The notes under the pieces: model-generated
Told to the model about the DNA's origin: nothing
Database searches by the model: none
What the model saw: only the letters and a program-made list of their open reading frames with translations
Source of the DNA: Paramisgurnus dabryanus
Taxonomy: Eukaryota; Chordata; Actinopteri; Cypriniformes; Cobitidae
DNA length: 64,000 nucleotides
Assembly (NCBI RefSeq): GCF_030506205.2
Contig: NC_133343.1
Location: 45,819,901-45,883,900, forward strand
Direction: 5' to 3'
Position numbers and translations under genes: made by a program
In this document: in pieces, positions 13,134 through 23,814 of the stretch
Position numbering within the stretch: the first letter of the stretch is position 1
How the letters are laid out: every line of letters starts with the position of its first letter

Positions 13134-15066
13134 TAAAACTGCAAGCAGTGATGGAAGGGCCCTCGCACGCATGTGCACCGCCACTCTATGGCCTTAGTAA
13201 AGCAATGAACCAGGGGGATTGAAATTTCAGTGGGTAAATATAGGCGGATATTCAAAGGAACTTTGAAGTGCTACACCTCCTTTGTGCAGCAGGTGGCGCT
13301 ATGATTGTATTTGATTGTTGTAACATTGATGTGTTGAGGCCAGGACCCTTGTCAAACGTATGATGTCTGTGACAGGTCGGACATTGCATGCCTGAGTTAC
13401 AACAGCTTTCTCATGGAGAAACATCACTCTTTGCGAGGCCGCCACGGACACACCCTTCAACGAAAAGTCAAGATCTTCGCAATTTATCATCGCAAAGGGC
13501 TTAAGATCAGTCTCACTTGATATGATAATGATTTGATTAAATCTCTGAGAACAGTGAATCACAGCGTAAAACAAGGCATTTACTGCTACCTCTAGGTGGC
13601 GCTAGGACTGAAGCTGAATATTGGCATTAAAATGTGTTCAGGCCAAGACTCTTATCAAACATGTGAAGTGTGGGGCAGATTGGACATTGTATGCCTTAGT
13701 TATAACAACTTCCTGTTTCATGGCGAAAACGCTGAACTTTGTCAGGCCGCCACGGACACACCTTCCAACGAAAAGTCAAAAGCTCCGCAATTTAACATCG
13801 CAAAGGCGTTTAGATGAGATTGACCAAATATGATGACGATCTGACAAAATCTCTAGGAGGAGTTCGTTAAAGTACGAAGCCTGGAAATGACAAAATTTGC
13901 ACAGAAATCACAGCAAAAATTAAAAATGGCTGACTTCCTGTGAGGTTTAGAGCTTCGCTCCAAGAGACTTTTTTGTAGGTCTTGGGGTGATATATGACCC
14001 TACCAATTTTCGTTTCTGTAGGATTTTCGTAGCGGCGGGGCTGTTCTCTTGAAATTTTGCAGGTGGCGCTATCGAGCCATTTCTGCACGCCCACTTCTGG
14101 CGCCTATGCCACATGTAAATTTTTGCCACTTCTGACGTGTGTGCAACGTTTTATGACTTTTTGAGCTTGTTTAGCCTGTCAAAATGCGATTCATTTAGCG
14201 ATACTTTGCCAGGCCGCCACGGACACGCCCTTTAATGAAAAGTCAAGGTCGTTGCTTTTTATCATCACACAAGGTCTTGAGATTACACTGGTGAAATATG
14301 ATGTTGAAAATGGTTAAATACCTAAGAGCAGTAAGTCACAGCGTCAAACATGGTATTTCCTGCTGCCTCTAGGTGGCGCTATGTGTGTTACTGAATTATG
14401 CCATGTTGATGTGTTCAGGCCTGGACCCTTATCAAACGTGTGAAGTCAGGGGCAGATCGGACAATGTATGCCTGAATTACATCAGCTTCCTGTTTCATGG
14501 CGAAACATTACACTTTGCCAGGCCGCCACGGACACGCCCTCCAATGAAAAGTCAAAAGCTCCGCAATTTAGCATCGCAAAGGCCTTTAGATGATACTGAC
14601 CAAATATGATGATGATCGGATTAAATCTCTAGGAGGAGTTCGTTAAAGTACGACGCTTGGAAATGTCAAAAAATGACAGAGAAAATTCAAAATGGCTGAC
14701 TTCCTGTGGGGTTTACAGCTTAGCTCCAAGAGACTTTTTTGTAGGTCTTGGAGTAATAGATGATCCTACCAAATTTCGTATCTGTAAGTTTTTCGTAGTG
14801 GGGGGGCTGTTCTCTTGAAATTTTGCAGGTGGCGCTATCGAGCCATTTTTACACGCCCACTTCTGACGCCTATACTACATGTAAATTTTCGCCACTTCTG
14901 ACGCGTGTGCAAATTTTCATGAGTTTTCGGGTATGTTTAGGCCCTCAAAAATGCGATCCATTTCGGAGAAGAAGAAGAAGAAGAAGAAGAAGAAGAAGAA
15001 GAAGAAGAATAATAAACGGAGCAAAAACAATAGGGTCCTCACACCCTGGTGTGCTCGGGCCCTAAT
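13134..15066 (-). repeat. Array A unit 10 with one hairpin module
   Basis: A full unit of about 1933 bp ending in a (GAA)n(AAT)n tract and one 54-bp module at about 15011-15065. Confidence 0.86.
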
Positions 15067-17463
15067 TAAAACTGCAAGCAGTGATGGAAGGGCCCTCGCA
15101 CGCATGTGCACCGCCACTCTATGGCCTTAGTAAAGCAATGAAACAGGGGATTGAAATTTCAGTGGGTAAATATAAGCGGATATTCAAAGGAACTTTGAAG
15201 TGCCACACCTCCTTTGTGCAGCAGGTGGCGCTATGATTGTATTTGATTGTTGTAACATTGTTGTGTTGAGGCCAGGACCCTTGTCAAACGTATGATGTCT
15301 GTGACAGGTCGGACATTGCATGCCTGAGTTACAACAGCTTTCTCATGGAGAAACATCACTCTTTGCGAGGCCGCCACGGACACACCCTTCAACGAAAAGT
15401 CAAGATCTTCGCAATTTATCATTGCAAAGGGCTTAAGATCAGTCTCACCTGATATGACAATGATTTGATTAAATCTCTGAGAACAGTGAATCACAGCGTA
15501 AAACAAGGCATTTACTGCTACCTCTAGGTGGCGCTAGGACTGAAGCTGAATATTGGCATTGAAATGTGTTCAGGCCAAGACTCTTATTAAACGTGTGAAG
15601 TGTGGGGTAGATTTGACATTGTTTGCCTTAGTTATAACAACTTCCGGTTTCATGGCGAAAACGCTGAACTTTGTCAGGCCGCCACGGACACACCTTCCAA
15701 CGAAAAGTCAAAAGCTCCGCAATTTAACATCGCAAAGGCCTTAAGATGAGATTGACCAAATATGATGACGATCTGACAAAATCTCTATGAGGAGTTCGTT
15801 AAAGTACGAAGCCTGGAAATGACAAAATTTGCACAGAAATCACTGCAAAAATTAAAAATGGCTGACTTCCTGTGAGGTTTAGAGCTTCGCTCCAAGAGAC
15901 TTTTTTGTAGGTCTTGGGGTGATATATGACCCTACCAAATTTCGTTTCTGTAGGATTTTCGTAGCGGCGGGGCTGTTCTCTTGAAATTTTGCAGGTGGCG
16001 CTATCGAGCCATTTCTGCACGCCCTCTTCTGGCGCCTATGCCACATGTTAATTTTTGCCAATTCTGACGTGTGTGCAACGTTTTATGACTTTTTGAGGTT
16101 GTTTAGCCTGTCAAAATGCGATTCAATTAGCGATACTTTGCCAGGCCGCCACGGACACGCCCTTTAATGAAAAGTCAAGGTCGTTGCTTTTTATCATCAC
16201 ACAAGGTCTTGAGATTACACTGGTGAAATATGATGTTGATATGGTTAAATACCTAGGAGCAGTAAGTCACAGCGTCAAACATGGTATTTCCTGCTGCCTC
16301 TAGGTGGCGCTATGATTGTTACTGAATTATGCCATGTTGATGTGTTCAGGCCTGGACCCTTATCAAACATGTGAAATCAGGGGCAGATCGGACAATGTAT
16401 GCCTGAATTACATCAGCTTCCTGTTTCATGGCGAAACATTACACTTTGCCAGGCCGCCACGGACACGCCCTCCAATGAAAAGTCAAAAGCTCCGCAATTT
16501 AGCATTGCAAAGGCCTTTAGATGATACTGACCAAATATGATGATGATCGGATTAAATCTCTAGGAGGAGTTCGTTAAAGTACGACGCTTGGAAATGTCAA
16601 AAAATGACAGAGAAAATTCAAAATGGCTGACTTCCTGTGGGGTTTAGAGCTTAGCTCCAAGAGACTTTTTTGTAGGTCTTGGAGTAATAGATGATCCTAC
16701 CAAATTTCGTATCTGTAAGTTTTTCGTAGTGGGGGGGCTGTTCTCTTGAAATTTTGCAGGTGGCGCTATCGAGCCATTTTTACACGCCCACTTCTGACGC
16801 CTATACTACATGTAAATTTTCGCCAGTTCTGACGCGTGTGCAAATTTTCATGAGTTTTCAGGTATGTTTAGGCCCTCAAAAATGCGATCCATTTCGGAGA
16901 AGAAGAAGAAGAAGAAGAAGAAGAATAATAAACGGAGCAAAAACAATAGGGTCCTCACACCCTGGTGTGCTCGGGCCCTAATAAACGGAGCAAAAACAAT
17001 AGGGTCCTCACACCCTGGTGTGCTCGGGCCCTAATAATAAACGGAGCAAAAACAATAGGGTCCTCACACCCTGGTGTGCTCGGGCCCTAATAATAATAAA
17101 CGGAGCAAAAACAATAGGGTCCTCACACCCCGGTGTGCTCGGGCCCTAATAATAATAATAATAAACGGAGCAAAAACAATAGGGTCCTCACACCCCGGTG
17201 TGCTCGGGCCCTAATAATAATCCGAGCAAAAACAATAGGGCTTTGCACCATTTGGTGCAGGCCATTCTGGCCTGCTCCTCGGTGCTCGGGCCCTAATAAA
17301 TCCGAGCAAAAACAATAGGGCTTCGCACCTTTCAGTGCAGGCCATTCTGGCCTGCTCCTCGGTGCTCAGGCCCTAATAAAAATAATAAATCCGAGCAAAA
17401 AGAATAGGGCTTCGCACCTACGGTGCAGGCCATTCTGGCCTGCTCCTCGGTGCTCGGGCCCTA
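15067..17463 (-). repeat. Array A unit 11 with expanded hairpin block
   Basis: This is the last unit of the array as seen on the plus strand. By analogy with array B it is the 5'-most. The body is a full unit, followed from about 16926 by five 54-bp modules and then three longer modules. The hairpin block is about 540 bp, far larger than at any other unit boundary. Confidence 0.88.
17218..17463 (-). repeat. Three long two-hairpin modules (about 80 bp)
   Basis: These three copies start TCCGAGCAAAAA and carry a second stem, GCAGGCCA-TTC-TGGCCTGC, inside the usual GCACC/GGTGC region. The small stem next to it reads GCACCATTTGGTGC, GCACCTTTCAGTGC and GCACCTACGGTGC in the three copies, so the loop changes while the arms are mostly kept. 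They look like an elaborated version of the 54-bp module. Confidence 0.85.
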
Positions 17464-17483
17464 ATAAATACATTTGAAATCTG

Positions 17484-18411
17484 CAGAGCCGGCGTCAGAC
17501 CATAACTAACAGGGGGGCACTTGGCTTCCAACGGGGGGGCACGCAATAGCAACAATAACTTGCAAAAACAAGACATTAAAACAACAAATACAGTGCAAGC
17601 ACACACTCATACAACTGGTACAGACTGTCAGCTCATTTCCCGTATAAAGTGCAAAAGACCACAAACTATGCGCAAAACTATTGAACTTCGACCGCGGCGT
17701 GAGCGCAAGCTGAGCTCCGCTGCGCTCGCGCTTTGCTTAATGCAACAACAAACCACCCTCGCGTGGCGCAAGCCATTGAAATGAATGGGTTTCATAGCGC
17801 ACCGCACACCGCGTCTTAGCTTTAAAAAAGCCGCTTTACCATAATCACGTCGTAATGCTGTTAACGGTCTATAGCCACACTTCACATTTAAGCTTACGTA
17901 ATTTAAAATCAAATGGTAACTTACCTTTAAAATAGCTGAAGGCGGCGTGTGCGAACATTAAACTTCCTTAAAACAGTGTCCTGTAGATTTGTAAATTCCA
18001 CCTCAACCTCTAATCTCTGAGTTTGAGCCAGTCTGTGTTTGCATGAAGTCAGATGAAGCAGGTGGTGCTGGTTCGTTCTAAATGTTCTAATATCCAGATT
18101 TTACACGATCCATAAAATGCCGCGAAAAAACACGTTGCTAGTATCAAGTCACAAATATGCTAAAGACTTAAGACGGGTGAGACGCGGCAATACATCCACT
18201 CAGAGAAACTGGTCTATTTTAATTAAAGAAAACGTATATCAACTATATTTTCCTCATTTGATTACATTACAAGTCATGAAACATTCAATGTTTTATTTAT
18301 TTAAATTATTCTTGATATATATTAAATTAATAAAAAACTTTGTAGGGGGGGCACAACAACCTGTTTAGGGGGGGCACTGCCCGCGAATGCCCCCCCTTGA
18401 CGCCGGCCCTG
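17484..18411. mobile_element. Non-autonomous hAT-like element, 928 bp
   Basis: The ends are CAGAGCCGGCGTCA and TGACGCCGGCCCTG, a 14-bp terminal inverted repeat with one mismatch. They are flanked by an exact 8-bp duplication GAAATCTG (17476-17483 and 18412-18419). An 8-bp duplication plus a CAGRG start is typical of hAT transposons. GGGGGGCAC runs repeat just inside both ends (about 17511, 17534, 18345 and 18369). I see no transposase, so this is a deleted or MITE-like copy. It sits where array A stops and unique DNA starts. Confidence 0.9.
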
Positions 18412-18466
18412 GAAATCTGCATAAAGGCAATATACACACAAATGTGGTAGCATATTTTTTTTTATA

Positions 18467-18472
18467 TTTATT
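18467..18472 (-). promoter_or_regulatory. Polyadenylation signal AATAAA
   Basis: AATAAA on the minus strand lies about 40 nt after the stop codon of the exon at 18513-18668. It is in the right place to end that transcript. The hAT-like element lies just downstream. Confidence 0.6.
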
Positions 18473-18512
18473 TTGACAAAATGATCTATTTACAAAAATT
18501 GACAATATATTT

Positions 18513-18668
18513 TTAAACAGATATTTTGTTGCTGGCAGGTGGAAATGTTGTAATAGAATAAGACTTAATATTTGGAGAAGGGTTTGCAGACAATATTGTC
18601 AGTCCTACAAATGCAATAAAGGCAATGGAAGCTCCTTTGTACAGTGTCATCACCTTGTCATCATCAAC
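18513..18668 (-). CDS. Terminal coding exon of a membrane protein
   Basis: On the minus strand a pyrimidine-rich tract ending in TTTTTTCCAG precedes an open frame of 51 codons that ends in TAA. The peptide starts VDDDKVMTLYKG and runs through a hydrophobic stretch of about 17 residues (roughly residues 13-29, containing SIAFIAFVGLTIL). It ends in a polar tail rich in Pro, Ser, Asn and Thr. This reads as a last exon with one transmembrane helix and a short tail. The acceptor and the nearby AATAAA support a real 3' end. I do not recognise the family, and the upstream exons would lie beyond 18670 in DNA where I could not find them. The phase (exon starts on a codon boundary) assumes this acceptor. 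Confidence 0.6.
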   Translation of the reverse strand, partial: VDDDKVMTLYKGASIAFIAFVGLTILSANPSPNIKSYSITTFPPASNKISV

Positions 18669-18964
18669 CTGGAAAAAAGCCACCCTGTTAGTTACAGTGC
18701 ATTATCATGAAAAAAATATGCATTAATTGCAATCTTGCATATCCAAGGAACACAGAATTATTTGATGGCTCTGCTGTGCCTGTGCAAATAGGGGTATATT
18801 GATCCGCATTTAACCAATCCCAGTGAGCATGCGCAAACACGCACGCAGGCACACACGCGCACACACTCCTCTTTTTTTCTAGGCGGTTCCAATCTGTTCT
18901 GTGTATTCAACTTTTTTTACAGTCTATCGTATTCATTCATCCAGATCATCCAGTCAAAAGGCTT
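18669..18964. other. Intronic or intergenic DNA with CA-rich tract
   Basis: No gene is seen. The segment holds the presumed acceptor of the exon at 18513-18668 and an imperfect CACA/CGCA tract at about 18829-18868. Confidence 0.5.
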
Positions 18965-19110
18965 TTTCGACTTCATACGGCGCCAAAAGAACTGACAGGT
19001 CGATGACGTCAAAGTATCGTGAAAGCGATTCGAGGAGTCTGCTTTCAAATCGCTCTCGCGGAACTTTGACGTTGTACGTCTGTCAGTTGATCTGGTTTAA
19101 TGTGATTCGG
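18965..19110. repeat. Foldback hairpin element, copy 1
   Basis: Two arms of about 45 bp (about 18990-19032 and 19047-19091) are near reverse complements. They share CAAAGT, GCGA, TGACGT and CTGACAG blocks around a short loop. The same palindrome, about 75% similar by eye, occurs at 39285-39450 and 40313-40475. The left arm contains ATGACGTCAAAG, which includes a perfect CRE-type TGACGTCA octamer. Confidence 0.75.
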
Positions 19111-19860
19111 GCTCTTTATCCGTTGCAACTTGCTGAGGTAAATTTAAGACTAAATAAGACGAGAAAGTTGAACCTTGCTTATTAAATGGATAAAAGAAAA
19201 CAATGTAAGAGTTGGTTTGGATAAATATGCTAAGGACAATAAATGTTAAGTGACCCAAAGACGGTTGGTCTTGTGGACAACGAGGAACAAACCGCCTAAA
19301 GGCGGTTGGAAAGTGTTTCTAGCACAAATACTCAACGTGAACGGTAAGTGAATTTTATTTAATTCGTTTGCTTTAACTTTTATAGGTTTTAAGTCGCCTC
19401 ATGGTAAACATGTTTATTTGATAAGTCATGTTTAACATGCTACGCAGGCTGCTGTTTTTAAATGTTGAGCTAACATAAATGGGAAATATAACAAAACGCG
19501 CCTCCCGACTTAAACTGAACTCAGACCAGCGCTTGCACAGCCGTCTGATAGGACCGATCTCCGAATTGATACAGGTTATAAAACAACAACTTGTGAGTAA
19601 AGTTGTAAAAAAACAATGTCGTTTGATAGCAACAATATCTACAACAATGTATTTTTGAGGTGATTCCTTACTGACAGGAAAGCTCATCTGACAGAAATAG
19701 GTTTAAGTTAATCAGGTAACTTATTTTTAACAAATACATTTCCTTTATTAAAATGTACGAAAGGAAAGTCTATAAAATATTTGTATGCTTTCATTTATGT
19801 TATTATTTTATACTCTGCAAGATACTGTTGTATAATCACTTTTGCTTTACTTCAATACAG
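19111..19860. other. No supported gene
   Basis: AT-rich DNA without a recognisable repeat or a convincing exon. A 104-codon minus-strand ORF (19373-19687) shows no domain or typical composition, and I treat it as chance. Confidence 0.5.
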
Positions 19861-20147
19861 AGAGCCTTGGGTATAAAAAGGCAGAGTACCAGTGGTTAAA
19901 GACACACAAAATGTGGACATCAAAACAAATGGTATGTTATGCTATAATTGAGAGATATTGTCCTTCAAATTAAATATTTAATACATTTCCGTTGTCATGC
20001 TCTCATTTTGTCTCTTTTCTTATATCTTTTCATATATTACTCTCATGTGTCCTCTGTCCTTTTAAATGTGCTTTGGTGTTTTGTAAAGCTACATTTGCTC
20101 ATGAGGAAGATGATAACGAAGAGGATGAGACTCCTTCAAACCATAAG
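19861..20147 (+). other. Candidate exon pair of an unidentified gene
   Basis: Two short segments have good splice signals. The first (19861-19931) follows TTTACTTCAATACAG and ends ATG before GTATGT. It has one open frame, SLGYKKAEYQWLKTHKMW and onward. The second (20089-20147) follows GGTGTTTTGTAAAG and ends AAG before GTGAAT; one frame is strongly acidic (FAHEEDDNEEDETPSNHK). The phases do not fit: the first exon ends on a codon boundary, while the acidic frame needs one extra nucleotide. Either a further exon lies between, or one call is wrong. Similar splice-framed segments at 44845-44884 and 47119-47315 could belong to the same gene, which would then have the whole transposon nest in an intron. 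This is speculative. Confidence 0.25.
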
Positions 20148-20179
20148 GTGAATATGCAACCCGGTATCACCCCAAATTA

Positions 20180-22125
20180 GGTACGTTTACATGCAACCAA
20201 ATAATCCGTTTGTAATCATATTGATGGCTCAATCGTATTGTAAAGTCGTCATGTAAACACCTTAACCCAGGGGTTCCCAAACTTTTTTTCCTGCGCACCC
20301 CCTTCTATGTCCCAACCATGTTGGCGCACCCCCAATCCCCATTTAAAAAAAAATCCAAAAAAGCTTTGTTTTCTCACCATAAATACTCATGTTTAATCAT
20401 GCGCAAATAACCAAGGGCCGGTTGCACTAGCCGGACGTTAAGAAGTTGGGTGTAATAGTCCTACGTCGGGCTTAGCTACATCCAACATTGTGAAAAATAT
20501 TTACGCCTATTGCACCATCTGAAACTACGCTCAGCGTAGATGATGCGCGCCCCCGTGTATGCGTTTAACCACTGTGATATTTAGACGCCATTCGAGTTTA
20601 CTATGGTAAAAAACGTACACTTACTGCCGTCAGCTAATAGATGACATATGAGAGGTTTCCTCATGTTTACCAGTGCGTCACGTGCAGACCCATCAAACAC
20701 ATTGACGAAAGCCTTTACTGTTCGCACAAAAGGTGTATAATAGTTTGCAGATTCATTATAACAGCTCAAGTTTCAAACAAAATTAAATGAAAGCTTTTAA
20801 TAAGTTCTCTACAGTAAGTATTTATGTATTTTATTATATAATTCATTGGCGGTCTCTTTACCATGCTTGAAAACACATTGCTCGCTGTGCCCGTCTCGTC
20901 ACATTTCATTATTTCTATTTTTGCCATAAAAAAGTCTCTCTCTCTTGGTCCCTCTCCTCCTTCGTGACTAACAACTTTATCATAAGACGTCCCACATGAC
21001 AGTTTCCCTGATTTCAGTCAGTTAAGCATATTTATAATATATATGGAATGAATGAAACGAGTTGGCACGCATAGCGGCTGCAGTGCATAACAGAAGAGCA
21101 GTGCGTAGAAAAAGACAGCAGCTGTCTTCTACGTTTCTATCAAAAACTAATAAATTATAGTTTTTTATTTAAAATAAAAGCGATCACAAAGGAAATGTTT
21201 ACTGTTCATTTTTTTATTTATTTATTGTATGGAAAAATCCCACTTAAAGAAACAGACCGCCATTACATTTTTCCTCTCGCGCACCCCCTGGTGGCAGCTC
21301 GCGTACCCCTGGGGGTGCGCGTACCACACTTTGGGAATCCCTGCCTTAACCAATATGATTGAGGACGATCGGAAGCAAATTTGGATCGTATTGAAGTGGT
21401 GTACTCCGATCTGTGATCCGATCAGCAGGAGAAAAGTATGCATGTAAACGCGTGAATCATAGTATTTTCTAAATCAGATGCAAAAATACATTGTGCACAT
21501 GCGCTGAACATTTGTGCTTCAAGTTCACGTATTATATTTACCTCTTATATCACATGATTCTCGTCAAAGAAACACACAACAACAAGGTAATGCATCACGT
21601 AACGTTAATGGGGTCACACGCTGTGCACGCAATGTACTAAATTCTGCAGCGTTTATGTGTACTTTTAAAACATTAGGCTACTTAAAGTAATTAATATAGC
21701 GTTGTGCATTTTAAAAAGTGTGTTTTCATTACCTATATCTGAAAACTTCTTAAGAACAACTTTCTAACTCAGTTTTAACTTTTATCCAGAGATAAAGCGT
21801 GAACTCGACGAGAGATGCTGTCCGCAGCGTAGCGTTGCCAAGTCCTCTGCTTTTTTTCGAGTTTAGATTTGGGCTACTGTTTAAACTGTTTCCAGCAGTT
21901 GTTTTTTCTGCGGGTTAAAGATTAAATTATTTCATTGCTTAGTTCTTGGTATTTGGGCTGTGAAGTCATTGGGCTTTTGGGCTAGTTTTGAACATCCATT
22001 CGGATGGTTTTGATATGCGAGTCTGGCAACCCTGGCGGTGTGCTTGTGCAGACTGTCGGTTCGGATTCTATATAATGTACATGTAAACGAACATTTAAAT
22101 CAGATTGCAGTGTTTAGGGTGCATG
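20180..22125. mobile_element. Old DNA element, left part (split by nest)
   Basis: It starts GGTACGTTTACATGCA, and the matching end lies beyond the retrotransposon at 43976-44055 (TGCATGTAAACAGAGCC). CATGTAAAC and AATCCG motifs recur inside it. A hAT at 20268-21343 and the Ty3/gypsy element at 22126 both inserted into it. Without them it is roughly 0.94 kb. The target duplication is unclear (TTA on the left, ATT on the right), so the superfamily stays open. No coding region is seen. Confidence 0.6.
20268..21343. mobile_element. hAT element, 1076 bp, TSD CCTTAACC
   Basis: The ends CAGGGGTTCCCAAACTTT and CACTTTGGGAATCCCTG are inverted repeats of the hAT-Charlie type. They are flanked by an exact 8-bp duplication CCTTAACC at 20260-20267 and 21344-21351. 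GCGCACCCCC and its complement sit just inside the ends. No transposase ORF is seen. Confidence 0.9.
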
Positions 22126-23499
22126 TGTTACACTTTTAAGAAGGAAGCGAAGTCCATTCTCGATGCAACACATTTATTTCTGTAAAAATACAGGAAAAAA
22201 CACATTAAATAAGGAGCACTCTCCGTCTCACGTGTACTGAAGCTTCTGCAGTGATACTTACACACTGCTTCTATGAGCCTCATCGAGTGATTCAGTATAT
22301 CATAAGCAATAACATGTCACAGAGTGCAAACACCTGAATATATACATAGCACCGAACACATTCCCTCTAATGTCATAGTCAATTCACTTCACACCACATA
22401 TTACATGTGCTCACTCATTATAATTATTATTGCTACTGTATAAAACTAACACACTCTGCCCTCACAATCATAATGCCAATATGTAAGGTTATTATAACAA
22501 AACACCTTTAAAGTCTCACAAGAACGCTCTAAACATAAAAACAGGTGAGTAATACATAAATTCCATAGTCATAGCCATGACCGGGTGATTCTCACGAAAC
22601 CATTGAAACACCACGGCACTAAGGATTTTAGCTATAAAATGTGTAATATAGTAATATTAAAAAGCATCAGAATTAACACAATACTGTGTTCTACCTTGCA
22701 CAATGTGTGATTTTAACATAAGAATTTATAATTTGTCAATTTTATCTAATTTTCTGCTTAAATTCTCATTACCGCAATGCGTCCGGCTATGTTTGAACAT
22801 GCGTTATGTTGTAATTTAAACAAATTAACACAAAAATATTTAGAAAAAAAATAAATGGATGTTTTTCTAGACTACTTTAGATGACAGAAAAATAATTTAC
22901 TGAATATTCATGTATAATAATAATGAAGAAAAATTAGGAAAATGTTGTGTCCATGCCTGATGTTCTCATCCTCCGCAACACTTTTTGAGAACAGTTTAAG
23001 CACACATACATAATTTTAATAAAGTTTGATTTTGAGTGACCAAGCACATGGACCAGTTACTTCAAGATGGCTACCAGGTAAGATCATCTCTTTATATCTT
23101 TCCAGTTAAATTTGAAATATTCTCTTGTCAGAATGCTTACACGACATTTTGATTATCATTACCGAAACAGGTAGTTTTCTACATTTGGGAATTTTGTAAT
23201 TTACAATTTTTTCATGAAAATGTTCTTTATTAAAGTCTAATTATATGCACTGAATAAAAAATGAGCAAAGCCTTCATGGCTTCTCTATTTTTAGCCAATC
23301 ATACTGGGGTACCTCATCCTCCGCAACACCATTCTCATATACCGCAATTATTTAATAGCAGTTGCGGTAAAGAGAACTTCTGTTTCGGACATGAGAATTT
23401 AAGCATATTGTTTATTACTTTTAAATATCTCTTATGAATTTAATACAAATTTAAAATGTAATAACTGTTGATATTTTGCTTTATGATGCTTCATTGTAG

Positions 23500-23814
23500 A
23501 CAGTCAGCAAGTGAGAAAAAAGCTTAAGCAAAGGCCAGGTTGACAAAGTTCAGGGAGAAACTTTACAACAACCCAGAATGGCTCGAGGAGTACAGAAGGA
23601 AGGAGAGAGCGAGGTAAGGTTTGGAGATATTACTAGCAGGTGTATTTAGCAAAAAACACACTACAGTGTTAGGAAATGTACATGACACACACACAACGCA
23701 ACTATAAGTCTATAATATATTATGATGTGTACATAAATTTTTTTCTTCCAATGTTGTGAGACATGATAATTTAATGTAATGCTTTCTTTCCACTTTCAGG
23801 TATCAAAAACAACC
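23500..23814 (+). pseudogene. Exon relics of the DNA transposon protein
   Basis: A segment after CATTGTAG (23500-23613) contains the frame AKARLTKFREKLYNN continuing PEWLEEYRRKERAR, and ends at GTAAGG. The next acceptor, CACTTTCAG, begins an exon at 23800 that continues in phase as YQKQ before the foreign DIRS sequence starts. The first exon has an in-frame TAA just upstream and needs a frame change to stay open. The basic, helical YRxK/ERxR style resembles the N-terminal part of many fish transposon-encoded proteins. The function is not identified. Confidence 0.5.

Larger units (their letters stand above)
1..17463 (-). repeat. Tandem array A, eleven head-to-tail units
   Basis: Eleven units lie head to tail, the first one partial. 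On the plus strand each starts near a TTAAAACTGCAAGCAGTG box (about 471, 1254, 3120, 5105, 6257, 7349, 9215, 11257, 13134 and 15067). Each ends in a GAA or AAT tract, with or without 54-bp hairpin modules. Unit lengths are about 783, 1866, 1985, 1152, 1092, 1866, 2042, 1877, 1933 and 2397 bp. Long units hold five paragraphs that each begin with GGTGGCGCTA; units of 0.8-1.15 kb lack one or more of them. By analogy with array B the natural reading direction is the minus strand. The short ORFs that recur here (60-91 codons, for example 1419-1694) repeat only because the DNA does. They are not conserved as proteins and differ by indels and alternative frames, so I call no genes. Confidence 0.93.

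Noticed and set aside
19373..19687. 104-codon minus-strand ORF as a host gene
   Set aside because: Composition is not protein-like, and there is no domain and no splice support.
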